Part shown: positions 17,929 through 25,000 of the stretch, piece by piece
How positions within the stretch are numbered: the first letter of the stretch is position 1
Layout of the letters: each line of letters starts with the position of its first letter
Source of the DNA: Nocardia mangyaensis
GTDB lineage: Bacteria; Actinomycetota; Actinomycetes; Mycobacteriales; Mycobacteriaceae
Direction: 5' to 3'
DNA: 64,000 nucleotides
Assembly (NCBI RefSeq): GCF_001886715.1
Contig: NZ_CP018082.1
Location: 4,526,001-4,590,000, forward strand
Position numbers and translations under genes: made by a program
Notes under the pieces: model-generated
Told to the model about the DNA's origin: nothing
The model's database searches: none
Seen by the model: only the letters and a program-made list of their open reading frames with translations

Positions 17929-18336
17929 TCAGCTGTTCCCGCGCAATTCGTAGTAGGGGTTGAAGATCACTTTGCGGCCGTCGCGGTCGCCCACGCGGCC
18001 ACGGACCAGGATGCGCCTGCCCGGCTCGATGCCGGGAATGCGCCGCCGGCCGATCCAGACCAGGGTGATGGCGTCGGTGCCGTCGAAGAACTCGGCCTGC
18101 ACGGTGGCGCCCGCGGACTTGGGACATGCTTCCACACTGCGGAGCCTGCCCAGAATGGTGGCCTCCTCACCGCGACAGCAATCCACCGCGCGCCGGGCAC
18201 CGGAGGCGTCGGACGTCTCGGCCAGTTCCTCGGCGTCGAGCGCGTTGATGTCCTCGGTCAGGCGGCGGCCGAGTCGTCGAAAGTATCCCGAGGCCGGACC
18301 CGTTCCCGACTTGTGTCCGCCCGTGGATGACGACAT
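17929..18336 (-). CDS. OB-fold nucleic acid binding protein
   Basis: A 135-residue small protein of the Rv2694c type. The N-terminus is flexible. The core has the OB-fold pattern with GRLRSVEACPKSAGATVQAEFFDGTDAITLVWIGRRRIPGI and RGRVGDRDGRKVIFNPYYEL. A nucleic-acid-binding role is inferred from the fold. The ATG at 18336 is preceded by GGGAG about nine bases upstream. It is cotranscribed with DUF3159. Its putative -10 (TACTGT) lies inside the left attachment core of the mobile element. Confidence 0.88.
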   Translation of the reverse strand: MSSSTGGHKSGTGPASGYFRRLGRRLTEDINALDAEELAETSDASGARRAVDCCRGEEATILGRLRSVEACPKSAGATVQAEFFDGTDAITLVWIGRRRIPGIEPGRRILVRGRVGDRDGRKVIFNPYYELRGNS

Positions 18337-18362
18337 GTCACGCTTCTCCCGCTAGTTGGCCG

Positions 18363-18377
18363 TACACCGCCACAGTA
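18363..18377 (+). other. Putative attL core
   Basis: TACACCGCCACAGTA here matches TACACCGCCACTGTA at 33470-33484 in 14 of 15 positions (11 contiguous). Read on the minus strand it contains TACTGT, about 35 bases before the OB-fold ATG, so the integrase may use a core inside a promoter. The call is inference from position and similarity. Confidence 0.5.
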
Positions 18378-18480
18378 ACAGCGGCCATCCAAGGCCGTCC
18401 GTCACCGTGTATTCCGCCCAGTTCAGGCGATGTTTCCCGTGTACCCGCGTCCGCGCGTTTCCATGCATGTTCGGCACTCA

Positions 18481-18501
18481 TAGGCACACTGTCGGCACAC
18501 T
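18481..18501 (+). other. Putative integrase arm-type sites, left end
   Basis: TAGGCACACT (18481-18490) is followed three bases later by a second GGCACACT (18494-18501). The same ten bases occur at 33424-33433 inside the right end. Repeats flanking a core on the element side are what arm-type binding sites of lambda-like integrases look like. Confidence 0.4.
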
Positions 18502-18543
18502 GAAATCCGACCGAACCGAAACGGGGATTCCGGCCCGACGGAC

Positions 18544-19704
18544 CTACAGGGACGCGCCGAGCCAGTGCGCGAACCCAAGCAAACCCTCGGACTGGCGGCG
18601 CTGGGCGGCAGCGATGCCGTAGACCGTTTCGCGCACCGACGGATGCAATCGCGTCTGCTGCGGCGCTGCGGCACGGGCCTTGTTGAGCGAGGACAGCGCA
18701 CGATCCGGCTTGCCGCTCATGAGCCACGCGCGGGCGTTGTCCTGCCAGTGGTGGGCGACACGCGTCGGCGGGGCGTCGGTGCCGTACGTCAGTGTGGCGC
18801 CACCGATCGCGGCGCGGTTCGGGTCACCGGCCTCGAGTTCGATGGCGTGCGCGTGGATGTCGACGTTCAGCGGACCGAAGGCGGTCATGTACAGATCGGT
18901 TTCGCCGGTGTGTGCGGCCAGGTCCCGCGCGGCGTCGACATGGGCGACGGCGCCGGAGTAGTCGAGCTGGCGGGCATCGTTGATCGCGCCGGCCAAATGC
19001 GAGTATCCGGCGAGGACCATGCCCGGACGGGTGTCGTCGGCCGCGCCGATCGCCTGCTCGATGAGTCGTGCGGCGACCTCGGATTCGCCGTAGTGGGTCA
19101 GGATGCGGGCACGGGCCAGCGCGGAGAACGCTCCGTGGTTGAGGTCGTCGCCGAGGGGCGCGTAGCTGTCGGCGAGGTCGAGCGCGGGCAGCGCCAGCAT
19201 GAGATGGCCGGTACGCCGGGCCGACCACTCGGCCAGGATGTAGGCCGAGGCGAGCAGCGAGTAGGCGCGCGCCTGGTCGTCGTCGCCGAGGTCGCGCGCT
19301 GCGCCGTGTAGGCGGCGAATGATCCCGGGCAGTACCTCGATGGTCTGGCGGGTGCGATCACGGCGGTACAGCTCCTGCGCACCGGCGAGGTCCGCCTCAA
19401 GCGCGGCGAGCTCGCCCGGTTCCTCGGCGCGGGCGTATCGGCCCTCGGCGAGCAGTATCGACAGCCCGTTTACCGCGTCGGCCAGGGGCTTGCCGTCGTC
19501 GAACGGTGCCCCGGTCAGCTGTTCGGGGGTCACGCGGAGGGCGCGCGCCACCGAGGACACGAACCCCGGCGAGGCGAGCTCACGGCCCTGCTCGACAGCC
19601 TTGATCATGGACAGGCTGTACGCGGCCCGGGTCGCCAGTTGTCGCTGGCTAAATCCGGCGATCTTGCGTTCGGACGCAATGGCCTGGCCTACGTGTGTCC
19701 CCAT
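18544..19704 (-). CDS. XRE-type regulator with TPR-like C-terminal domain
   Basis: A 386-residue DNA-binding protein. A helix-turn-helix of the XRE type lies at about 7-60 (IASERKIAGFSQRQLATRAAYSLSMIKAVEQGRE). The rest is all-helical with TPR-like repeats (for example ARAYSLLASAYILAEWSARRTGHLMLALPALDLADSYAPL). Such proteins act as ligand- or peptide-responsive regulators in actinobacteria. It is divergent from the 89-residue gene and is the first gene inside the left end, a common place for an element's control gene. The direct repeat CTGTCCCT (19751-19758 and 19762-19769) in the divergent region may be its operator. Confidence 0.85.
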   Translation of the reverse strand: MGTHVGQAIASERKIAGFSQRQLATRAAYSLSMIKAVEQGRELASPGFVSSVARALRVTPEQLTGAPFDDGKPLADAVNGLSILLAEGRYARAEEPGELAALEADLAGAQELYRRDRTRQTIEVLPGIIRRLHGAARDLGDDDQARAYSLLASAYILAEWSARRTGHLMLALPALDLADSYAPLGDDLNHGAFSALARARILTHYGESEVAARLIEQAIGAADDTRPGMVLAGYSHLAGAINDARQLDYSGAVAHVDAARDLAAHTGETDLYMTAFGPLNVDIHAHAIELEAGDPNRAAIGGATLTYGTDAPPTRVAHHWQDNARAWLMSGKPDRALSSLNKARAAAPQQTRLHPSVRETVYGIAAAQRRQSEGLLGFAHWLGASL

Positions 19705-19750
19705 GAGTCCGAGGGTAGTTGCAGGTGGGCGCCGCTGTCTTCTGATGTCG

Positions 19751-19769
19751 CTGTCCCTTTACTGTCCCT
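19751..19769 (+). promoter_or_regulatory. Direct repeat, possible operator
   Basis: CTGTCCCT occurs twice with 11-base spacing (19751-19758, 19762-19769), one helical turn apart, in the divergent region between the XRE/TPR gene and the 89-residue gene. Confidence 0.3.
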
Positions 19770-19870
19770 CGACGCACTTGCCGACGGCGAACCTGAGTTC
19801 AGGCCGCGCCGCCGGGTCGACTCACCTCCCCGGCGGCGGGGCACCTCAACCCGAACAGCAGGGGGCGACC

Positions 19871-20140
19871 ATGTGGCGACAGACAGCAGACGTACCGGAA
19901 CAGCCGACCGTGTGGGACATCATGGCGCGATTGGCACAGGAGGCCGAGCAGACCGGGCAACCGTCACCGGTGCTCGATCACTCCGCACCTACCGAGCCGC
20001 TCACGCGCGACATGGCGCACCGGGTGCTGCAACTACATCGCGCGTGCGATCGGGTCCGGTGCGCACGCAAGGCCGCGGGGTGGACCTTGCTCGTCGAGCT
20101 CGGCGACGTCGTACCGCGACCGGCGAACGGGTCGATGTGA
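19871..20140 (+). CDS. Small protein of unknown function (89 aa) in element
   Basis: I do not recognise a family. The start ATG 19871 has an AGGGGG ribosome site five to ten bases upstream. The product begins MWRQTADVPEQPTVWDIMARLAQEAEQTG and has a helical C-terminal part, MAHRVLQLHRACDRVRCARKAAGWTLL. It is divergent from the XRE/TPR regulator and overlaps the next small gene by four bases, so it may be controlled by that regulator and act with the product of the next gene. Confidence 0.6.
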   Translation: MWRQTADVPEQPTVWDIMARLAQEAEQTGQPSPVLDHSAPTEPLTRDMAHRVLQLHRACDRVRCARKAAGWTLLVELGDVVPRPANGSM

Positions 20141-20244
20141 CCGACGAGCAGACCGCGCGGGAGCTGGCAGAGCTGGATGCCGATGTCGCGGCCGTGCTCG
20201 CTGCAGTAGAGGACGACGAGTCCGACGTTGGGCAACCGCGGTGA
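20137..20244 (+). CDS. Very small acidic protein (35 aa), translationally coupled
   Basis: The GTG at 20137 lies inside the ATGTGA that ends the previous gene, a four-base overlap typical of coupled translation. The 35 residues are acidic and helical (MTDEQTARELAELDADVAAV ... EDDESDVGQPR). No family is recognised. The stop codon lies within the left arm of the first hairpin of the downstream hairpin array. Confidence 0.45.
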   Translation: MTDEQTARELAELDADVAAVLAAVEDDESDVGQPR

Positions 20245-20280
20245 TGAGCACCTCGGTTGCGGTGATGAGCACCGCAACCG
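20233..20280 (+). repeat. Two overlapping, mutually exclusive hairpins
   Basis: Stem A pairs 20233-20243 with 20249-20259 (one mismatch). Stem B pairs 20254-20264 with 20270-20280 (perfect, 11 bp). Both loops are ATGAG. The right arm of A and left arm of B share 20254-20259, so an RNA could form only one at a time. The pair sits at the stop codon of the 35-residue gene. Confidence 0.6.
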
Positions 20281-20496
20281 TGGTCATCAAGCCAACGGTT
20301 CCCGGAGCCGGGAAACTTTGCGGGATCCCGCATACCCTTGGCCGGTCCGGCAGCTTATGGACGCCCGTAACCTGATCGGTCCTCGCGCGCACGGGCGCGA
20401 CGGTTCCGCCAAGTTGGCGGAACCGTCCGAACCAGCGCGCGGGTGTCTGCCAGACTTTTCACGATTGGCCGTGGAAAGTCGCACGGGCGGGACCTT

Positions 20497-20673
20497 TTCC
20501 TGGCATCGGGGGAATAAGGCGCCGTTGAGAGTGAGTTCGGCTCACTCTCAAATCCCGTGGGGTACACGAACTCGTGTACCCCACGGAGGAGGGGTACGGC
20601 CGTCTCCGTACCCCTCCTCCGTGGGGTACTCAAGCCTGAGTACCCCTGGATCAGCCAATTCCTGGCATCGGGG
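20497..20673 (+). repeat. 15-base direct repeats bracketing the palindrome array
   Basis: TTCCTGGCATCGGGG occurs at 20497-20511 and again, identical, at 20659-20673. The strongest hairpins (20525-20646) lie between the two copies, so repeats and palindromes appear to form one block. Confidence 0.75.
20559..20646. repeat. Three evenly spaced GGGGTAC/GTACCCC palindromes
   Basis: The heptamer GGGGTAC and its reverse complement alternate at 20559, 20576, 20591, 20608, 20623 and 20640. This makes three 24-base palindromes of the form GGGGTAC-N10-GTACCCC (20559-20582, 20591-20614, 20623-20646) with an exact 32-base period. The N10 centres differ from one another. The two eight-base spacers (ACGGAGGA and TCCTCCGT) are reverse complements, so a 24-bp perfect stem can also form across 20576-20629. 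The regularity suggests an iteron-like protein binding array. Confidence 0.85.
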
Positions 20674-20837
20674 AGTCAATCCGATTGACCCCCTTGTAGC
20701 CAAGGGGGGAGGGGGAAAAGATCGGAGAGAGAGATCGACTGCCCAGCAGATGAGTCGCTGTGTGGTCGCTCAAAAATCGGCCCAGGCGTGGCGCGCCCGC
20801 GACCTGGGGGAATCGTAGGCAGGAAAAGCAGCAGTGC

Positions 20838-21227
20838 CTATCCGGGCTTCTGTGTGACCGGGGGCAGGGGGTGGGTGGCCGGGCCTTTGCCTCGTTGCCT
20901 GGCGCGGTGGCCTTCGGCGCTGGACTTCTTGGAGTGACAGGGTCGGCATGCTGCTTGCCCGTTGGCGAGTTCGTCTGTCGCTCCTCCTTCGGCGATCGGC
21001 GTGACGTGATCGGCGTGTGTCGCGGTGCCGATGCAGCCTGTGTACCTGAGCTGGCAGCGGTGGCTGTCGCGCTCGAGGACGGCCGCCCTCCATGTCTGGT
21101 GCTCTCGGGTGCCGGTGCGTGCCGCTCCGCTGCCCCATCCGTGGGTGGTGTGGTCGGGGCAGTAGGCGGCGCTGGTGATCCGGTTGAGACACCCGGGCTT
21201 GGGGCACTTACGCGGGGCGCGTGGCAT
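20838..21227 (-). CDS. HNH endonuclease
   Basis: A 129-residue phage-type HNH nuclease. The motif is complete: His71 and His74 in ATHADHV, Asn89 in ELANGQAAC, and Cys94-x-x-Cys97-His98, with Cys58 and Cys65 as further zinc ligands. A second small zinc site is likely in the N-terminus (CPKPGCLNRITSAAYCPDH). In tailed phages such proteins often sit beside terminase and help cut DNA at cos during packaging (family knowledge). Here no terminase is present, but the gene borders the hairpin array. Its ATG overlaps the upstream stop (TGATG). Confidence 0.9.
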   Translation of the reverse strand: MPRAPRKCPKPGCLNRITSAAYCPDHTTHGWGSGAARTGTREHQTWRAAVLERDSHRCQLRYTGCIGTATHADHVTPIAEGGATDELANGQAACRPCHSKKSSAEGHRARQRGKGPATHPLPPVTQKPG

Positions 21228-22018
21228 CAGCGGTCCGGGTCGTAGGCGCGAGCGTCGACGAACGTCGGCTTGCGGTATCCGGCCGGCGCGTGAGTCGTGC
21301 CCATCTGGCGGCGCAGCTGGGTGGCGTTGTGCTCGGTGATCGTGAGTGCCTTCTCGGCATCGGTGAGCCGCTGTCGGGCGGTGGCGTAGGTGGGTGCGAC
21401 CTTGCTCAGGACGGGGGCGATCCACGCGGTACCGGCGCCGCGGCTGTCCAGGTACGGGCCGAGCTCCTCGATGAGCACTCCCAGCTCCTCCGGACGGGCC
21501 TGGTTCAGTGTCTTCTCGGCCACGCTCACCAACTTGCCGTCCTGGACGCTGTCGAATATGCGGCGTGCGCGATCCCAGTAGCGAGTGTTGCGCAGCTCGG
21601 TAGCTGTGTCTCCCTGCGGGGAGAGCTCACGACGGGCGGTCTCGACGGCGGTCAGGGCGGATGCGGCGCGGTCTCGGGCGGTCTCGACGGCGGTCTCGAT
21701 GGCCTGTGCGGCGGGAGTGTCGCCGAAGGCGGCGATCCGGTTGCGCAAGCCGGGACCGGTGTAGTCGGGTGCATGGATGCTGTCGAGGTACTTCTGAAAC
21801 TGTCCGGCTACCGCTTCGATGGTGGCCTGCGCCCGCGCGGTGGTGCTCCCCGTCGGAACAGCGGGGGCAGTCGAGTACTGCGCAGACACCTGTTGACGGG
21901 TCTCGGCAGCGCGCTGCGGCCGGTCCACGGCGAGGGGTTCGGAGGTGATGTTTCCGGGGTTGAAGCCCGTGTGGGGGTATTGCTGTTCGGGGGTCACGTT
22001 TCCGGGGTTGAAGCTCAT
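21227..22018 (-). CDS. Helical phage-element protein of unknown function (263 aa)
   Basis: No family is recognised. The N-terminus contains an imperfect repeat: FNPGNVTPEQQYPHTG is followed by FNPGNITSEP. The middle and C-terminus are predicted long helices rich in Ala, Arg and Glu (for example AAQAIETAVETARDRAASAL and TARQRLTDAEKALTITEHNA). The ATG at 22018 has AAGGA upstream. It lies between the tape-measure and HNH genes and overlaps the latter by one base. A structural or chaperone role next to the tape measure is possible but only inferred from position. Confidence 0.7.
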   Translation of the reverse strand: MSFNPGNVTPEQQYPHTGFNPGNITSEPLAVDRPQRAAETRQQVSAQYSTAPAVPTGSTTARAQATIEAVAGQFQKYLDSIHAPDYTGPGLRNRIAAFGDTPAAQAIETAVETARDRAASALTAVETARRELSPQGDTATELRNTRYWDRARRIFDSVQDGKLVSVAEKTLNQARPEELGVLIEELGPYLDSRGAGTAWIAPVLSKVAPTYATARQRLTDAEKALTITEHNATQLRRQMGTTHAPAGYRKPTFVDARAYDPDR

Positions 22019-22060
22019 TGGTGTGTCCTTTCGATCGGAGGTGTCGGGTAGGAGCCAGGG

Positions 22061-25000
22061 CTACCGGAACGGGCGCCCTGCGTGACGCATCATCTGGCGT
22101 TCCTGTCGCTGGTCCACCGTGCGGAACATGGCTTTGCCGTCGGTGAACTGCGGATTGTGCATGTGGACGCTGAAGTCGTTCGGAGTACTGGCAGGCAGGA
22201 GGTCTCCGCCCATGAACTGCTGCATCTGCCCTGGGCTCGACAGCACCGGCTCCGGACGCCGTGACAGGTTGACCGCCATCTCGCCCGGCTCCAGCCAGCC
22301 GCCCTGATCGAAGACTTTCAGCGGCAGATCCTTGAGGAGTTCGGCGATCGAGGGCGGCGCGATCGACAGGTACGGCGCCAGCTGGCTCAAGTCGCCATCG
22401 GTGGTGACCGGCAGCTGCTGGTCGACTTCGGACTTCGGGAAGGACAGCCTGCCGATCAGCGAATCCGATGCGGGGGTGAAATCAGGGTCATTCAAGTTCG
22501 GGATGTCGAGATCCCACCAGCGGGAACTGCCGATACCCAGAGGCAAGTGCTCGCGGAAGCCGTCCACAGCAAGGCTGAATACCGCGGACCCGAACTGCTT
22601 GATCCGCTCGGCGATCGACCCCGACAGCGACTCCGCGCTGCCTTCGAGCAGTTCGTCGCGGGCGCTCAGTGCGTCGGAGTAGTCGAGGTCTGCCAGCTTC
22701 AGGTCCGCGTCTGTGGACTCCGGGTCGGCGTAGGCCTGGTTGCGCTTCTGCTCGGCTGAGGACACCGCGAGGTTCGCCCGCTCGAGCTCGGACTCCTCAT
22801 CGGTGTACCGGCGTTCCAGCGGAGGCGCTTCGGGCACGTAGTCATCGACGACCGCTGTACCTGCCTGGTCCTTCTCCTCCTCCAGCTTCACCACCGACTG
22901 CTCGGCGCTCCGAACGCGAATGTCGGCGCGCCGCTTGTCGATGTCGGAGGACTCGGCGTCCTCGTAGACCTTGCGACGAGCCTCTTTGGCCTCGTCGACG
23001 CTGAGGTAGGCCTCGTCGAGCTTGAGCTGGTCCTCGTCGGTCCAGCCCTCCTCATCGGCGGCCAGGCCCACGCCGGGGCGGCCGATGCCTTCGATCAAGG
23101 CGTTCGGCAGGTGGAACTGGGTGGTGAACTGCGGATCTGTCGCGCCGACAGCAGGCGCACCGATACGTGAGGTGCCGTGGGATCCGCCGGCCTCCACCGG
23201 CTGACCGGCGAGCGTAGCCGCCATGTGCTCCTGGTTCACGCCTACCCGGAACCAGGTCCCCGCGGGGCCGAGGCCACGGACCAGGTCCGCGGTCGCGCCG
23301 TCGAGCAGCGAGTAAGTGGTGTAGAGGCGTCCGATCGGAGCCGCGATACCCATCAGCAGCTGTTGCGCCCACCCGACCAGGCCGGAGCAGTCGAAGTTGG
23401 TGGGGCCGGTGCCGCCCCACTCGTAGATGTTGCCGGTGACCGACCGCAGCCGCGACAGGGCGCGGGATACTCCGGTCGGCACGGTGCCGCCCTCGGCGAA
23501 CGCCGGAAGTCGTTGCAGTGCAGGGTCATCGCGGTTGATCATCTTGAGCAGTCCGCGCCACTTCGACGCCGAGCGCTCCGAGATCACTTCCTCGCCACGC
23601 GAGACCCACGATGTCGGCACACCGGTCGCACGGTCGATGCCCAGGATGGAATCCGACGTGCCGGTGCCCGGTCCGCGGATCGTGCCACCGGTAGCGTTGC
23701 CAGGCAGCACCATCGGGGCTCGCCACTCACCCGAAGCCGTTGCGGACTGGTAGGCGACGTTGACTCGCTGCGTCTTGTCTGGGAGCTTGAGCGCCGCGAT
23801 CCTCTCTAGCTCGGCCAGGACGGCGGGGGCCTCGGGTGCGGAGACCTTGATGAACGGATTGCCGTTCTTGTCGATGTCGGTGAGGTGCACACCGATCTCG
23901 GTCAGCCGGGCCCGGACGTCACCGTCGAGCAGGTCGGCCGGGATCTCGAACCCTTCGGCGTGGGTGGCGATCATGGCAGCGATCGAAGCCAGCTTCTGCT
24001 CGACATCGCCCGAGCCTTCGAGGGTGGCCAACATTTCGATGGTGGAGGGCAGGTAGCCGACCTGTTTCCTCAGCTCGGCGATCTGCTCGGCGCTCAGGTT
24101 CGCTTCGGTCGCGATCCGGGCGAACACGTCTTCCATCCCGACCATGGTCTCGCCGAAATCGTTGCCGGTGACCGCAGCCTCGGAAAACTTGTCGACCTGC
24201 TTGCGGAGCATGTCCCACAGCTTCTTGCCCGCTTCGGTGGTGGCGTCGATCTTCCCGTCGTCGCCGAGCGCCCCCGCGACGTCGAGCCCGTCGAGTTCGT
24301 CGTTCACGGTGCGCAGCTGGGCGTGGTAAGTGGCAAGTGCGTCGGTGGCGTTGGTTTGCCGCCCGGTGAGGCTATCCAGCGCTGACCGCATGGCGTCGAG
24401 CTTGTCCGAGGCCGTCGAGGACTCATCGGCGAGCACACGGACCGCGGCGGCGACGTCGAAGAATCCCGGCGTCGAGTTGCGCACCGCATCGGTGGAGGAC
24501 TGCAGTTCGGTGCGGGTCTGGCGCAGCACGGCCACGACGTCGGCGCCGGCATCACCGGTCGATTCGAGCTTGGCGATGAGCTGGTCGTACTCCGAACCGC
24601 CCGCGGCCACGATGGGCCCCAGGTCCGACATCTCCAGCTTCAGGTCCCGAAGGGTGTCCTTCAAGGTCTGGTCCTGCTCGATCGCACGCTGTACGCGGTC
24701 GTAGGACTCGGCATCGCCGATCCAGTCGCCGACGTCGAAACCTCCGATGTCGCCGAGGAACTGGTTGTCCCCGAACGTGTTTCGGAGCGAGTCCCACCAG
24801 TGATGGCCCTTGCCGAGCTCGGTGATCCGCGCGAGGTTCGCCTCGACCACCTTGGTCGCCGATTCCATGGCGTTGGTGTCGAGGGCGCCGTTGGCCGCGG
24901 ACACCGCCGATGTGAAGTCGTTCTGTGCCTTCGCCCCTTGCACGACCGCGGCTGCCAGCGATTCATGGATGCGCTTGGCCTGATCAGCCGCGCCCACGTG

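Larger units (their letters stand above)
20245..20837. other. Hairpin-rich non-coding region of the element
   Basis: A gene-free stretch between a rightward small operon and the leftward HNH gene. It holds at least ten inverted repeats: 20254-20280 (11-bp stem), 20299-20314, the 14-base palindrome 20319-20332, 20399-20427 (12-bp stem), 20453-20480, 20525-20551 (11-bp stem, TTCGG loop), 20556-20585 (14-bp), 20576-20629 (24-bp), 20623-20646 (10-bp), 20675-20689 and 20689-20708. All are perfect or nearly so. The density far exceeds what transcription termination needs. Candidate roles are replication origin, partition site, packaging site or structured RNA. Confidence 0.8.

Noticed and set aside
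18337..18543. tRNA gene as integration target
   Set aside because: No cloverleaf-forming sequence or tRNA 3' end was found at either end of the element; the putative core lies in a promoter region.
20525..20708. Hairpin array considered as a CRISPR array or integron-type attC array
   Set aside because: The stems differ in sequence, there is no constant repeat with spacers, and no cas or integron integrase gene is nearby.
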